DNA of 64,000 nt, taken from positions 62,001-126,000 of the forward strand of contig JBBHKE010000240.1 of the NCBI GenBank assembly GCA_037447655.1, in the 5' to 3' direction. Shown in pieces: positions 39,041 to 50,914 of the stretch (position 1 is the stretch's first letter; the number at the start of each line of letters is the position of its first letter). Source of the DNA: Zygnema cylindricum. Its lineage: Eukaryota > Streptophyta > Zygnematophyceae > Zygnematales > Zygnemataceae. The position numbers were made by a program, and so were the translations under genes. Below the pieces are notes generated by a model. That model searched no databases and was not told the DNA's origin. It saw nothing but the letters and a program-made list of their open reading frames with translations.

Positions 39041-41098
39041 AGTGCAATCGAAAATTGGAAGCAACCCACTTATGTCACATAAGTTAGATCATTTATGGGA
39101 TTGGCCACTTATTACAAAAAATTTATCGAAACTTCAATATGATTGTCGCACCTTTGACAGATTTACTTCGGGAGAAGAAGATGTTTGTGTGGGGAGCCGA
39201 TCAGGAGAGAGCTTTCGAGGAACTAAAAATGACGTCGACCTTTTGCCCCTACACTAGTGTATCCTAATCGTGCATTTGAAATTTGATCACTACCAAGCAT
39301 CTCATAAAGGTCTAGTGAGTCATAATCAAAAGATGAAAACATTTTCATCCTATTGCTGAGTCTAGGAATCCAGTGATGCTGAAAAAATATCCCGGAGAGG
39401 TTAATTACGTAGTTGCATTTGTGAAATGGCTTGTTATTTGCATATTTGCATATGTAAAACACTCTCCATCTACAAAGATTAAGTGATTTAATTATGACAG
39501 GTAGACAGGTTAGGTGGATGCAAAAATTGGCATATTTCAAATTTAAGTCAAACATATTCCTAGAAAGACAAATGTTGTCGCAGATCCTTTAAGTAGATTT
39601 TTTGAGATAAACGTGATGGTTCGGGATGAATTGTTTTTAGATGCAGGTAGAAATGGTTATGATCAAGATCCATATTTTGTTGTGATTTGCAAGAATATTT
39701 TGGGAGGGAATTCTGACCCATTGAATGAAAGGCATGTCAAAAACTTTAGAAAAGAAGATGGTTTAATGTATTTGCCAACACGGGATAGATTATGCATTCC
39801 TCAAATCGGAGACTTAAGAAAACAACTTTTATAGGAATCCCATGAGCATTTATGACATCTAGGTCGAAATAAAACTCTTGGTAGGTTGCAGAGTAGATTG
39901 TTTTAGCCCAGGATAGCAAAGGAGGTGTCGAACACGTGGAAAGTTGTGTCCCTTGCCAATAGAGTAAACCTATAAACCAAAAACATATAGGTCTCTTAAA
40001 ACCTTTAGATATCCTCGAAAGGCGATGGTAATCTGTCAGTATGGATTTTATTGTCAAGTTGCCAACTACGTCTAGAAAAAATGACAATATCATAGTCATA
40101 GTTGATAGGTTCAGTAAAATGTAAATATTTATCCCTTGCAAAACTTCTCATTCAGTTGTTGATATTGCAAAGTTATATTTTGACAACGTGGTTAGACATC
40201 ATTGAGTTCTTCTGTCTATAGTTAGTGATAGAGATTCTAAATTAACGTCTGTATTTTGGAAAGAATTACAACAAAATTTAGGCACAGAATTAAAAATGAG
40301 TACCTCTTATCATCCTTAGACAGATGGACAGACAAAAAAGAGGAACCGTAAACTGGAGGAAATGCTTAGGATTGTTTGAAGCGGAGTTTTGAGCACATGG
40401 GAATCTAAACTGCCATTAATGGAATTTGCATACAATTTATGTATACATGCTCGTACAAGATTCTCACCGTTTGAATTTGCATACGGATACCAACCCAGAT
40501 AATCGTTAGACTTAATAACATGGGTCACTCAAGAGAGTAGAAATCGGGAACAGAATATTGGGAATACATTCAAACAGTTTGGAAAACAGTACGGGATGCA
40601 TTAGTGGAGGCACAAAAGAGGCAAGAGTTAAATGCTAACCGCAATTGGGGTGATTCGGTGGTAAGCGCAAGTGACAAGGTTTCGCTTTCTACAACTCATT
40701 ACAAGTGTAAGATCGAGGGATAATCGGATCCTACGGGGAAATTCGCTCCTAAGTACATTGGACCATTTACTGTTATCGAGATGATATCGTCAGTTGCTGC
40801 CGAATTGGACTTTCCGCCTTCAACAAAAATTCATCCAGTAATTCACATGAGTCAGCTAAAACGAGCAAATCTTCGGCCAACTGAAAGAGAATTGGAATAG
40901 AATCCTTCAATAATTATAGAAGCTGAAGTCCACAGATGGGTAATATATTGGGTTGGTTAACGGTTTAAGTGCGGCAATACTATATTCTAGCAAGTGCATT
41001 ATCTAGGAAAGCCAAAAGATGAGTTAACTTTAGAAGATAAAAGTTTGGAGTTTTTACAAAGGTATTGGAGGGATAATAATATAGAAGTCCCGTCTTGA
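39041..41098 (+). pseudogene. pol: RNase H, integrase and chromodomain-like tail of element G (broken)
   Basis: RNase H survives as fragments (FATYYKKFI-like near 39100, and VVADPL at 39570). The integrase has MYLPTRDRLCIPQ, a finger region with lost cysteines near 39840-39960, VDRFSKM near 40100, [18 protein letters not shown] near 40225 and LMEFAYN near 40420. A C-terminal stretch (KFAPKYIGPFTVIE, HPVIHMSQLKRA) precedes a region reading VIYWVG and YLGKPKDELT, a probable chromodomain remnant. Many stops. Confidence 0.75.
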
Positions 41099-41132
41099 GA
41101 ATGAATTGTGTTTTAACTAAGGTTAGTTAAAA

Positions 41133-41147
41133 ATAAGGAGGGAATGA
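41133..41147 (+). promoter_or_regulatory. Polypurine tract of element G
   Basis: AAGGAGGGAATGA lies directly before the TG of the 3' LTR. Confidence 0.75.
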
Positions 41148-42073
41148 TGTAACTGTAATAGTGGATCATACTTGGTCGTAAATGGGTATTTAAAATTTAG
41201 GAATATAAAGTTATGAATTTCGTAGACATTCGCGAAAGAATCGCGTGATTTGAAGTATTAATTCAATATAAATAGAGATACGTGTATTTAGATGACAGCC
41301 CGAGGTCAAACTAACAAGTGGGTATCATTGAAACAGGCTAAGGGTCAGATAAGAACCGAAATTTTACGTGTACGTTGCATAAAATACTAATAAAACATTT
41401 AGTCGTTTACTTCACACAATGGTTCGTTTCGTACAATTTTAAGTACAAAACGTCACTTTCATTTAGAATTTCATATGTAGTTTCGCGTGCAAAATTTGCG
41501 ACGCACGTTCGTTTGAAGTCGCGTTTCTTTTAGTGCGCATTTTTGCACGTAAATATTATGTAGTGAAACTTAGTGTTTCATTGGTTGGTAAATGCTACGT
41601 AGTTTGTAAGAGATTTCACACGTTTTTGCATAGGTCAGTCTGAGTCCTTGCTGATCAATGATTGGCTCAGGTAAAACTTGTTCAACTTAGCGTTGACTCT
41701 AGCGTGGCAGGTAAGGACGATGATGGATAAAAAGTAAGAGGAGAGTAAACATTTTTTCCTTTGGAAAATTTTGGAGAAATTCTGACTGATCTTGGTCTTG
41801 AGCGACTAAAACCAAATTGGAGCAATGACATTTTTGCACTGAAATCTCTTACAAACTAAGTAGTGTTTTAGTAGTTAAGAGATAGAATTATTAAAAGTAG
41901 AGCGTAGTGGAAAACACTTTAAAAAGAAGGGTTGAGCCACGAGGGCAAGAGACCATGCTAACGAAATGTGTGAGTACTTTCCAATGTGGATGTGTATTTT
42001 CCAATGTGTGGAATATGTGGTTCAAATTGGTTGTGGTAAAGGGATTTTCTGAGAGGTAAGAGATCCTATTGCA
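41148..42073 (+). repeat. 3' LTR of element G
   Basis: This 926-bp copy is shorter than the 5' LTR because of small deletions (for example near 41960). It ends TATTGCA before AATTT. Confidence 0.85.
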
Positions 42074-42769
42074 AATTTCTATGAAGATTAGGAAGGGTTT
42101 TAATCCGTGGACCGCAAATTTTGTAATGTAGGTATACGGTCTTCGTCGCCTATTGGCAAGCACCTAAAATATCAGCAAATTATAAATAATATACTCTCAC
42201 GCTATTGCTTAGTTGAAGTTAGTCAAATGATAGTACTTAGTCATAATAGTTAGTTCTGTACTCTCATAATTTCAGAGTACACGAATTGGTTTTAGAAGAT
42301 TTTTGCAGTTTTTTTTGTCTTGTCTTTTTCCTTGGTGTTTTGTACGAATTAACTACACCCGCTCCTAGTCTTACCGAACGTCAAAGATTCAATTTATTAG
42401 GTCGTGTCATGGACCCTCAATCTTTGTCTTTTTTTTTAGGTTTCTGGTTCGCAGCTGGTCGCCACTCTCAAGCACATCCGTCTCAACCAGCTGGGTGGGG
42501 ACGGGATGCATCATTCAGTAAATCATTCCGTCCTAGTCTTAAAAGGCCCACATTTCATTTTTTCTTCTTTTATCCTCCAATTCCACCAATTTCGGAAATC
42601 CTTATCTACGATTTCCTCAACCTTAGCCATATGTCCTGGTCGATTCCCGCAAACACAACCATCCTATCTGCAATATCTATGCATAATCCACCTACTCCGC
42701 ATTAGAATGTTGCTTTCCCCACACGCAATTGCGATCATAAAGTTAATTTTCTTAAACAAACACCTGTGG

Positions 42770-43968
42770 CTTACGAGTTAGGACAAATACTCATCGCAGA
42801 TGAGCAATTGGTCTTTGCACAAGCTACGGAGGCCATGACAATTAGGAGTCACCAGGTTCCTAAATGGAAATCTGACACCAATCTAATAAAGGCCAAACAA
42901 AAATCACTGTATGACGTAGTTTTACGGAATGTCGATGCCTTTGCCTTTTCAATGAATGATTTGGTTTGTCACACCACTTAAAGGATGTCGATAAGTCTCG
43001 AAGATGACCGCCCAATATTTAAACCAAAACACCGTCTATCAAAAACCGAATGGGAAATGGTAGATAAGTGAGGTGCTGAGCTAGAGGAAGCTGGCCTAAT
43101 TTAATAGTCAGACTCCACATTTGCAGCTCCCACCGTCATGTCTCAGAAAAAGGATCGTGAGGGTAATTTTAGTGAAGGTCGAATATGCGGCGATTATCGT
43201 GAACTAAATGCTAAAACCGTTCAAGATCGTCATCCCATTTCGCTCGCCGAGGAAATATTTGACCACGTAGGCGGGGCGAAGAATTTTAGCTTTCTTGACC
43301 TCCTTCAAGGAGTCAATCAAATTGAGATAGAGGAAAAAGACCGGCATCAAAACCACATTTTGGGGTAGTGACAGTCCATAAGAATGGGTCGTAATGCCGT
43401 TCAAATTGAAAAATACTCTAGCGGTATTTCAAAAGGTCATAGACTTAGTCCTCGGAGGTTGTAAGTTTGCTAGGTGTTATATCGATGACCTTATCATTGC
43501 CACCACTACACCTTGAATCGTTATGATCATATAGAAATTATTCGTGTAAAGAAAAAATTAGGCTCATTCATTCTAATTTATTGCTAAAGACATGGCAAAT
43601 TAAAGTCCACGTCCTTAAATAGTGTAATTTATTACATTTAAGGTATCAATGTCAAACTTTTGGGGTGCCGATATAGCTTTTATAAGGCATATAACGATTC
43701 ACGGTGTACTATTAAAGAGCACGCAGCTCACATCAAATGGGTATTGACTGAATTAAAAAAGGTCGGATTAAAGTGTCATCCTGCGAAATGCACTTTTGAA
43801 TCCGAAGGAGTGCCTTACCTCGGCCAGTTAATCTTGGCTGATGGGATCACTCCTCTTGAAGCAAAGATAGAGGCAATTAGTAAATTGCTGGCCCCCACGG
43901 ACCTCACAAGTCTGCAGGCTACTATCGCAGGTTCGTACCTAATTTCAGTACAATTGCATCTCCATTAA
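42770..43968 (+). pseudogene. pol: RT of element H, split by a MITE
   Basis: Mixed frames give DAFAFSMNDLVCHTT, HRLSKTEWEMVDK, AAPTVMSQKKDREGNF, ICGDYRELNAKTVQDRHPIS, FSFLDLLQGVNQIEIEEKDR and CYIDDLIIATT (Y at 43478). Then comes the MITE, then IKEHAAHIKWVLTELKKVGL, CTFESEGVPYLGQLI and a thumb region. The catalytic block is YIDD. In the finger, the usual GYHQI reads GVNQI. Stops lie at 42979, 43068, 43101 and 43366. Confidence 0.82.
43509..43706. mobile_element. 198-bp MITE inside the RT of element H (TA duplication proven)
   Basis: The left end CACCTTGAATCGTTATGATC and the right end ATAACGATTCACGGTG are inverted, with TA at 43507-43508 and 43707-43708. With the insert and one TA discounted, the flanking gypsy frame reads on without gap from IATT to IKEHAAH. 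That shows the target duplication is exactly TA. The right-end sequence (TTTTGGGGTGCCGATATAG and following) also occurs at 62010-62064. Confidence 0.92.
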
Positions 43969-45700
43969 ATGACCTTCTCAAGAACGAAATGGCCTTCATA
44001 TAGGGCCACGATCAGATTTCCGCATTTCATAAATTAAAAACAACTTTATCGAGTGCTCCAGTTATATTAAACAACTATATCGTCATGACGGGGAATGTCT
44101 AGTCGCGGTTTGGGGAGTCGTGCATTTTTGCCATTATTTGTACGGAAAGCCTTTCACACTTTTAACTAACCATCAGCCCTTACATTGGCTGACAACTAAC
44201 GATAAGCTTTCCTAGAAGCTAGCCGATGGGCTCTAATTTTGCAAAAATATGACGTTGAAATAATTCACCGACCCGGATTGCTTAGTCTAAACGCAGACGG
44301 AATTTGGCAAAATCCTTTCCATTGAACGACAGATAATGGAGCCGACAGGATTTTGACGATGACAATGTTCTCGCCATGTTTGTGGGTTTTTTATTTTACT
44401 TACTGTCTAGCCTCTATTTCGAATCCTCATCCTACCACAGATCCTTGACTTGATGGGCCCCTCATTCTTTTTCGATCCTCACAAACCTATCGGTTCGCCA
44501 CTACCGCTAACGAAAAAGACAGAGTGAAAAAAAGAGCCAAAAATTACATCTGGCTCGGAGGATCTTTAGTTCGTTTGCTAGAGGACGGAAGCCATAGGCA
44601 CATCCCACGTCCAACCAAGCGGCTTTCTTTGATTGACCAGATTCACACTGAGCTTGGGCACTACTGTACCAAGCAAACATTAAGCCTAGTTCAGGCACGG
44701 TATTGGTGGTGAAGAATGCAATCTAAGCGGCAAATATTCTACACAAATGTGCCACCTGCGACCGTCTCCGAACTTCTTTTTCTAATCGGCAAGCTACACT
44801 CAAACCTCTACCTATTAGGCGTTTATTCTATCGATGGTCAGTCGATTTGGCCGGACCATTTCCCATTTCACATAAGGTAAAACAATACATCATGATTATG
44901 ATCAAAACTTCAATAAGTGGGTGGAAGTCGTAGCTCTGCCTCAGAAGACCGCGAAGTTCACCGCCGCAGCCTTTAAGGAACATGTCTTTACGAGATACGG
45001 TGCCCTAGCCGAGGTCCTTACGGATCAAGGTACAAAATTTGAGGGGGAATTTCAAGAGATGCTTGATTAGGCTCTCTTCAATCATCGGTGTACTAGTTGG
45101 GATCACCCGCATGCCAGTCTAAACATTTAAGCGTGCCTTGCGTAAGCATTGCTTAGAGAAACATATTTCGGTTTGGGACAAATCCCTCGGTCACATTACC
45201 ATAGGATATCGTATGTCAATTCAAGCTAGTCTGGCCAATTTCAGCCCGTATTACACTCTATTTGGGCGACATCTGTTGCTCGGTCGCAATATTCAAAAAG
45301 CTTCAAGCTTTTCGCTTCCTCTTATGTCTTACACAATCTTCTTGGAAGAGCTAATTCACCGTGCTTTGCTTTTCACACGTGAAATGCACATGGCTTTTGA
45401 TAATCTGCAGATTGCCCAGCATCCGAACACCCTTCGGTTTGCTACCACTCGAAGCAGCAGTTACAAGCCGCAGCAGAAGCCCGATCTGGTGGGGTACTAT
45501 GTGTATCTTCGCAGACAAACCTTCGACACTTTGGATACGGATGTTTCTACACATATCCTACGAATCATCGAGGTGGATCTGTACGCAATGTTCGGATTAC
45601 AAGAAGCAGACACGCGGACATTCCGGGAGCACACCAATAATTGTGCTCTATGCTATTTACCGGACTTGTCGCAGGATATGGATCCCATGAGTATGCCAAT
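43969..45700 (+). pseudogene. pol: RNase H and integrase of element H (broken)
   Basis: RNase H: ECLVAVWGVVHFCHYLYGKP, FTLLTNHQPLHWLTTNDKL and LQKYDVEIIHRPGLLSLNADG (in part). Integrase finger: LIDQIHTELGHYCTKQTLSLVQARYWW (quoted in part; 44626-44712), with C-x2-C following. Core: WSVDLAGPFP (first Asp), FNKWVEVVALPQKTAKFTAA, VLTDQGTKFEGEFQEMLD (second Asp); the third acidic residue is not seen because the region near 45110 is shifted. 45138-45800 then stays open for 220 codons through the integrase C-terminal region (FSPYYTLFGRHLLLG, LVGYYVYLRRQTFDTLD). Confidence 0.82.
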
Positions 45701-45875
45701 TGCGGAGGCGACAACATGTACCTTTTGTCATCGATCGGTTAAGGAAACTACCATGTTACTTTGCGACCAGTGCAATCAGGGTTTCAGGGTTTTCACATAA
45801 AGTATTTGGTGGCACCGTTTTTGGCAATTGCGGATGGTCAATGGTTTTGCCACGGATGTTGCAAGCTTCCGGTCG
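45701..45875 (+). other. PHD-finger-like domain at the end of element H integrase
   Basis: The frame ending at 45800 reads CTFCHRSVKETTMLLCDQCN, the first two zinc-ligand pairs and the MLLCD core of a PHD finger. The next frame supplies the histidine (GFHI at about 45788-45799), then the APFLAIADGQWFCHGCC part with the closing cysteine pair. The frame change coincides with a short direct repeat (cagggtttcagggttt, 45778-45793). Of the eight expected ligands (C4HC3), seven are visible; the cysteine after the histidine reads Tyr, one base from Cys. PHD fingers read histone H3 tails. Here the domain would play the role a chromodomain plays in chromoviruses (inference). Confidence 0.75.
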
Positions 45876-46059
45876 TGTAAGCCAGTTCCTCCGCAAGCTA
45901 AAAAGCTGGGAAAAGGGGATAATTGGATCTCCCTCGGCTATGTTCACTCATTTTTCTTCTTTGCCTTGTCTCATTTTTTCTCACTTTGTATCATGATCTT
46001 GTTGCACTTTTTTGCTTTTCTTCGTTTATCATTTCTGCTGCACAGTTGATTCTGTTGCA

Positions 46060-46480
46060 TACATTGTTGGCATTTGGATCTATGTACGAAATTTTGTCTT
46101 TAAAAGATTTTGCATTGCCGTTAGTGATTAAGTCCTCTAGTGCTCCTGGTTTCTCCTCAATCTTCTTCAGTTTCCAGGCTGCCTCAATCATCTTCAGTTT
46201 CCAGGCTCCAAATAGTTTCCAGGCTGCAAATAGATTCCAGGCTGCAAATAGATTCTTATTGTTTTGTTCATTTTGTTCTCAAAAAAATTAGGCTTTTTCA
46301 TTTAATTGAAATTTTAGTTGCGGTACTATTATTTTACTACTATAAATTACTATTTTAAATTTGTTAATGTTAATATACTCCATAGTACGTACTAAACTTC
46401 CATTATACAGTGTAAAAACAATTTTTCATACGTGAAATGCCACGCTCTATACACTCAATTAAATTTTATGATTTATTATT
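46060..46480 (-). pseudogene. N-terminal hAT transposase fragment with 5' end
   Basis: The minus strand reads AAWKLKKIEEKPGALEDLIT and SFKDKI-like sequence (46191-46090), plus repeated FQAAN-type copies on the other strand: a short tandem of about 21-27 bp (TTTCCAGGCTGCAAATAGAT and variants, 46155-46250). 46310-46470 is the family's 5' end, shared inverted with 30640-30830. It forms the left border of segmental unit 1. Confidence 0.6.
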
Positions 46481-46639
46481 AAGTATAATTATACAACGTA
46501 ATAATTTTTTTCTACTTATTGCCAATAAATAATTTGTTCGTCTCGTGGCGATATACCAGGACCTTTGATGGTTCGATAACCGATAACTACCGACATTGGT
46601 TTTAGCGCAATAAAATTCTTACTAAGACCGAATACTAAA

Positions 46640-46830
46640 AAATTGAAATATTGAGAATTTGGAATTAGATTTTGAAAATTATGACAGTGAGGATTTTGGG
46701 AGATTGAGAATAATTAAGGATGTTTTGAATTTTCAAACTTTGAAATCAATGATTTTGCAAAATTTGAAATATTGAGAATTTGGGAATAATATTCTGAGAA
46801 TTAAGAGATTTTAGATTTTGGGAGATTGAG
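46640..46830. repeat. Two-copy tandem repeat of about 120 bp
   Basis: The phrase TTGAAATATTGAGAATTTGG and the end ATTTTGGGAGATTGAG recur at an offset of about 120 bases (46642 and 46763; 46690 and 46812). The same pair exists in unit 2 (52705-52900), so the repeat predates the segmental duplication. Confidence 0.8.
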
Positions 46831-49024
46831 ATTTCGGAAATTTTGCATTTATCAAATTGCATATGTATGATTGATTGATGATGTACGTTGGTGAATTGAG
46901 GCATTGTAGATTTTGTATGTTGATGCTTGAAAGTTGGACTAGAAATATGACTTTGTAATGTCTTAAATATGACCATGTGCCGAAGCTATGTATGTGGAAT
47001 CTGGGACCCTAGTACATAATTGTCCAAATTTCAGCTTATGTCTTTATTTTGCTCGACTTTGCTGTCGATTGTTCTAAAATGGACTGAAAATTGCGTTTAA
47101 ACGTCAGAAACCAATATAGAAAAAAAATGGAAGTGATATGAGGGCTTAAATAATTGTGAAAGAATAATTATGAGACAAAAGGACATTCTACAACAGTATG
47201 GGAGCGTGTAACTGAAGTAAAACCCCCAAAAGTGAAATAAATCGAACAAATATCACAATTTCTTTACGAAATCGGGGGGAAGAGGGGGTCAGCGACGCGT
47301 GCGTGGAATAAACTGTATAACTGTATTGTCCTTACAAATATCGTCAATAGTTATTTGTACGGTGTTATTGGGATAAAAACTGATCTTATCGGTTTTTTAT
47401 CGCGATTGTGTGGGTCAATTTTTTTCCGCGATAACACTAACGTCGATGTATCGTGCCAATTCTTCAATTATCGGCAAGCCAAAAAAATGCACATATTGAT
47501 TATCGACAAAACCTTGCAGATACACGACACACGTATTACGTATCATACTATATGCACGCTTCTATGTAACTATGCATAAGTGTCATGTTATCATGCATCA
47601 TCTGCCATGTTACCATGTTCATGTAGTCATGGTCTATGCAGTCATGTGCCATCGGCTATGAAGTAGTCATAACCCTAAAAAGTAGTCATGTTACCATGTT
47701 TATGTAGTTAGGTACAGTAGAGATTTACCATGGATCATAAGTGAAAAACGTTTCTTAATGTTATATACAGTAGATGCGTAGTGAGTACTGGTTATACGTC
47801 TTTTTTGGATATAATATACTATTGAAGCCGATAGCACTATTAAGGTCGATCGCACTTCTATTGTTGTTTATTAGAAACGGGGCTTGGTGTATCGCTGTTA
47901 AACAAATAAACATGTTATTGGCGATATAAATGTTTCACTAACATAAGCAATATATACTATATATTGTTGTACTCTATATAGTATATAATATATCATATCA
48001 CGTATCCCAATGCGCCTCATACATTCTAGAACGGAAGTACAAAATTGTTTTACAGACTACATAGCACTTCGCTCCAATACTTACTACTTTATAAGACAAA
48101 ATGTACAAGACCGAAACAGTAAAGTATACGATATGTACACGACAAGCATCGGGATTCATTATTTTCTGTAGATCGTGGATATAAATTGGACATGTATTAG
48201 AATAATACCTCTACAAATATATTGAGACAATTGTATCGGGTTGTCGGTAGGTCAAAATCGAAAACATGTCTAATATCGGCAAAAGGCTACGTATACAGAT
48301 TTCCATTAGAAATTTTAGAGGTGTACACGTGCGAAACATGTTATGTTTTGAACTTGGAGTCAACGCAAACACCCTCCCCCCTTCCCCCTGTACACCGCGC
48401 CTACACATTTTCTTTTTTAGAATAGTTTGACGCCACATTGCTATCGAAACGGGATTTCGGTAACATAACTTCCATGCTTGCAGTTCCGCCAACAGTATCG
48501 ACCATAGGTTTAAACTTTAAAGTAAGTGTTTTTGCCATTGAAGCGTTCTTGTTCGCACAATAAGGAAAGCATGTTGTATGCATATGATATATGTAGAATG
48601 CGCTATCTCACTGGATGCACCCCAGTTTCACGTTACCACGCTAATCGACAAAAAAGGCATGGTCCGTTGGATTCGTCAAATTAGTGTCCCAATATTGTCA
48701 ACAACGATTCACGATGTACCCTAGTACACACATCCGTACGTAGTACAAAAGTATAGTATTCTGTATATCGTTATTCATGTTAATGGTTATCACGCTACTA
48801 AATATTTTTTTTCTCCATGCGAAATTTGCGGATATTAGATTGCTAATCCGATAGTTGCAATTTATAGGAGAGATTTTTACCTTCCAGTTGGTTGTCCCTT
48901 GTCCAATGTCCCTTGTCCAATGATGGACAGGTGTGCACGAAAATAATATGATTTAAGTTGCGGAAAATGCTTGTACACTAATAGCTATACACGGTGTACC
49001 ATACACAGTGAAGCATTATTGGTA

Positions 49025-49589
49025 CACCATGTATCACTATTAGTGTAAATAAATTGATAGTGTAAAGACAAGTAGTGTTGTTAACTTTACTTTAGGTTCT
49101 ATGGCCTAACGCCAAGCCATTAACCCTAATTTACACATCTAACACTAATTTGAATACCCATTCCTATAGTGTAGCCGTTATAGCCCGTTATAGCCCATGT
49201 TCATAACATGTGAGATTAGGTCCGCGAAATTTCTTGTTGTTTTTATTACATCGGATCAAATTTGAGTGCCCTTTATCTAGTCTACGCCACTCTCGACGCC
49301 ATTATCTCACACTTTTCTGATACTTTTATGTGCAATGTTAATAAGGATGAGTAATTTGGTGCATTAAAGTATTTGAAAACTGCCCAAATCATAGTAATTT
49401 GCACTAAATGAACCATATATATATTAGCGCAGTTGAAAAAAATAATTTTTGAATTCTATTTTGGGTTAGAGGTTCTAAATTTAGGGGCGTCGATATAGTG
49501 TACTAAATTATGAATTCTATTTTGGGTTGGAGGTTCTAAATTTAGGAGCGTTGATATAGTGTACTTAACACTAATAGTGATTCACGGTG
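49025..49589. mobile_element. 565-bp MITE in unit 1 (TA flanks)
   Basis: The left end CACCATGTATCACTATTAG (49025) is inverted, with a few mismatches, at the right end CTAATAGTGATTCACGGTG (49589). TA lies on both sides (49023-49024 and 49590-49591). A 60-base direct duplication near the right end (GAATTCTATTTTGGGTTAGAGGTTC, quoted in part, at 49451 and 49512) is absent from the partner in unit 2. Confidence 0.8.
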
Positions 49590-50914
49590 TATTACATAAA
49601 AATAAAAGTCGAAGGAACCCTAAAAAACCGCTTTAAGGTTAATGATCGCGAGAAATTGTTTTCGGCATAGCGGAGGAACATATCAGTGATATTTCCAGAT
49701 TACTTTCCAGTCTGTACATTGAACCATTATATCGACTACCAGAAAGCCAAGAAGGATATATGACGACTACGTGTAAGACGCTACAGATACACAACACGTC
49801 TATTCGTTTTGTTCGGACATGAATAAATTTGTTACGGGTACACCAAGGTTGGTGGTATATTCGACATAGGAAATCGTCATGATATTCAATCATACAGCGT
49901 GTAGCTTTCACTTTTGAAAATCCAATTATGTCATTAAAGAAGATTTTATTTCCAAAAACACAATGGTAAGACCATCAAAGTAGAAAACATGAAAGTAATT
50001 GAAAAGAGTTGATGACCGTGAAAAGTAAAAGACTAAAATTCTTAAGGACCAAACACACAACAATAATTGTTGAAAAGCTTGTAAGATAAAGCAAGTACAA
50101 CGAAAAAAAGCAATTGTTTACAACATTGAATTGCTGAAAATTATACCGCAACTACAACCGTTAGAGTATTGAGTAACAGTTTCGTATTTGGACATTGAAA
50201 CACGTTGAAAACTACTACAGTCAATTTTCACAAAATAAATCATTTCATCTCTAAGTTAAGATTGCATGGGCTCACAACCTAAATCACCATACATATTTAC
50301 CCCATCATCAATTGTCTTTTGCCCATACTTAGCAATGGTAGCTCCACGTGTCCACTATCTATTTACAAAAACGGGAATGTTGACGTTTCCCCTTTTTGTG
50401 CTCCATACCTCATATCTACGTGTGAGCATCTACAAATTTCAAAGTTCGCTCTTGAAGTTTACATCGATTATTACTTTACATACGTCACACATAAAAAATG
50501 GGTACATTTTCGGATATAGGGTACAAGAAGGCAAAAATGGCTATACAAAATAGGCATAATTGGCACTAACCTAAAATAGACAAAGAATAACGATTGTTGA
50601 ATGGACACTTTCTTTTACGTATAGACGCATTGAAATAAAAAAAAAAAACATACAAAGACAATATACATGAAGTTTCGTCAACGTAGAGAATTGAATTCTA
50701 AATAAAAACTCGCCAAATTGGAAAATGGACACCATAAAGCTAAGAATCTACTTTTTACTCACACAAAGCTACCAAATTGAACTAGCTGGCTTTTTAAAAT
50801 TTATAAATACCAGGGTTACTAATAATAACCGATCTTCTAACGTTTTTATTTGAAAAAGTTTATATTTTCTTGAAACGATCGAAAACAAGATGTTGAAGAA
50901 GGACGAGAAAAATG

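Larger units (their letters stand above)
34274..42073 (+). mobile_element. Old Ty3/gypsy retrotransposon (element G)
   Basis: The LTRs, 34274-35248 and 41148-42073, start TGTAA and are clearly diverged from each other. The flanks are CATTT and AATTT, a one-mismatch target duplication. The order is a tRNA-Met primer site, Gag with three zinc-knuckle remnants, protease, RT, RNase H and integrase, ending in a degraded chromodomain-like tail. Stops occur every few hundred bases. Compared with A and C, this is the oldest insertion in the window. Confidence 0.9.
42280..45990 (+). mobile_element. Truncated Ty3/gypsy element with PHD-like C-terminus (element H)
   Basis: This is a gypsy pol region without recognised LTRs. 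RT starts near 42900, RNase H lies at 44090-44330, the integrase finger at 44530-44712 and the integrase core at 44830-45300, with a C-terminal PHD-like finger at 45718-45872. The left limit is uncertain; T-rich sequence at 42290-42450 precedes it. On the right it meets a hAT fragment (from about 46060). A MITE splits RT at 43509-43706. It belongs to a lineage distinct from A and G, judged by RT motifs and by the PHD in place of a chromodomain. Confidence 0.75.
46098..50914 (+). repeat. Segmental duplication, unit 1
   Basis: This 4.8-kb unit matches 52211-58321 in the same orientation over nearly its whole length, at roughly 90% by eye. The right border is the phrase ATGTTGAAGAAGGACGAGAAAA in both. 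Compared with unit 2 it lacks about 1.4 kb at 50106 (unit 2 56095-57518). It contains a hAT 5' end, a 120-bp tandem duplication, AT-rich inverted repeats and a MITE. I find no convincing gene in it. Confidence 0.9.

Noticed and set aside
47940-48010. TATA-rich run as a promoter
   Set aside because: Dense TATATA sequence occurs in both segmental copies, but no gene follows on either strand.
49639-49911. Minus-strand 90-codon frame, also open in the duplicated copy at 55625-55897
   Set aside because: Both copies are open with the same length, but about 15 of 90 residues differ and most base changes alter the protein, so there is no sign of selection. No family signature.
50266-50553. Plus-strand 95-codon frame starting MGSQPKSPYIF, repeated at 57679
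   Set aside because: Shared only because the region is duplicated. The second copy ends early, there is no domain, and composition follows the AT-rich surroundings.
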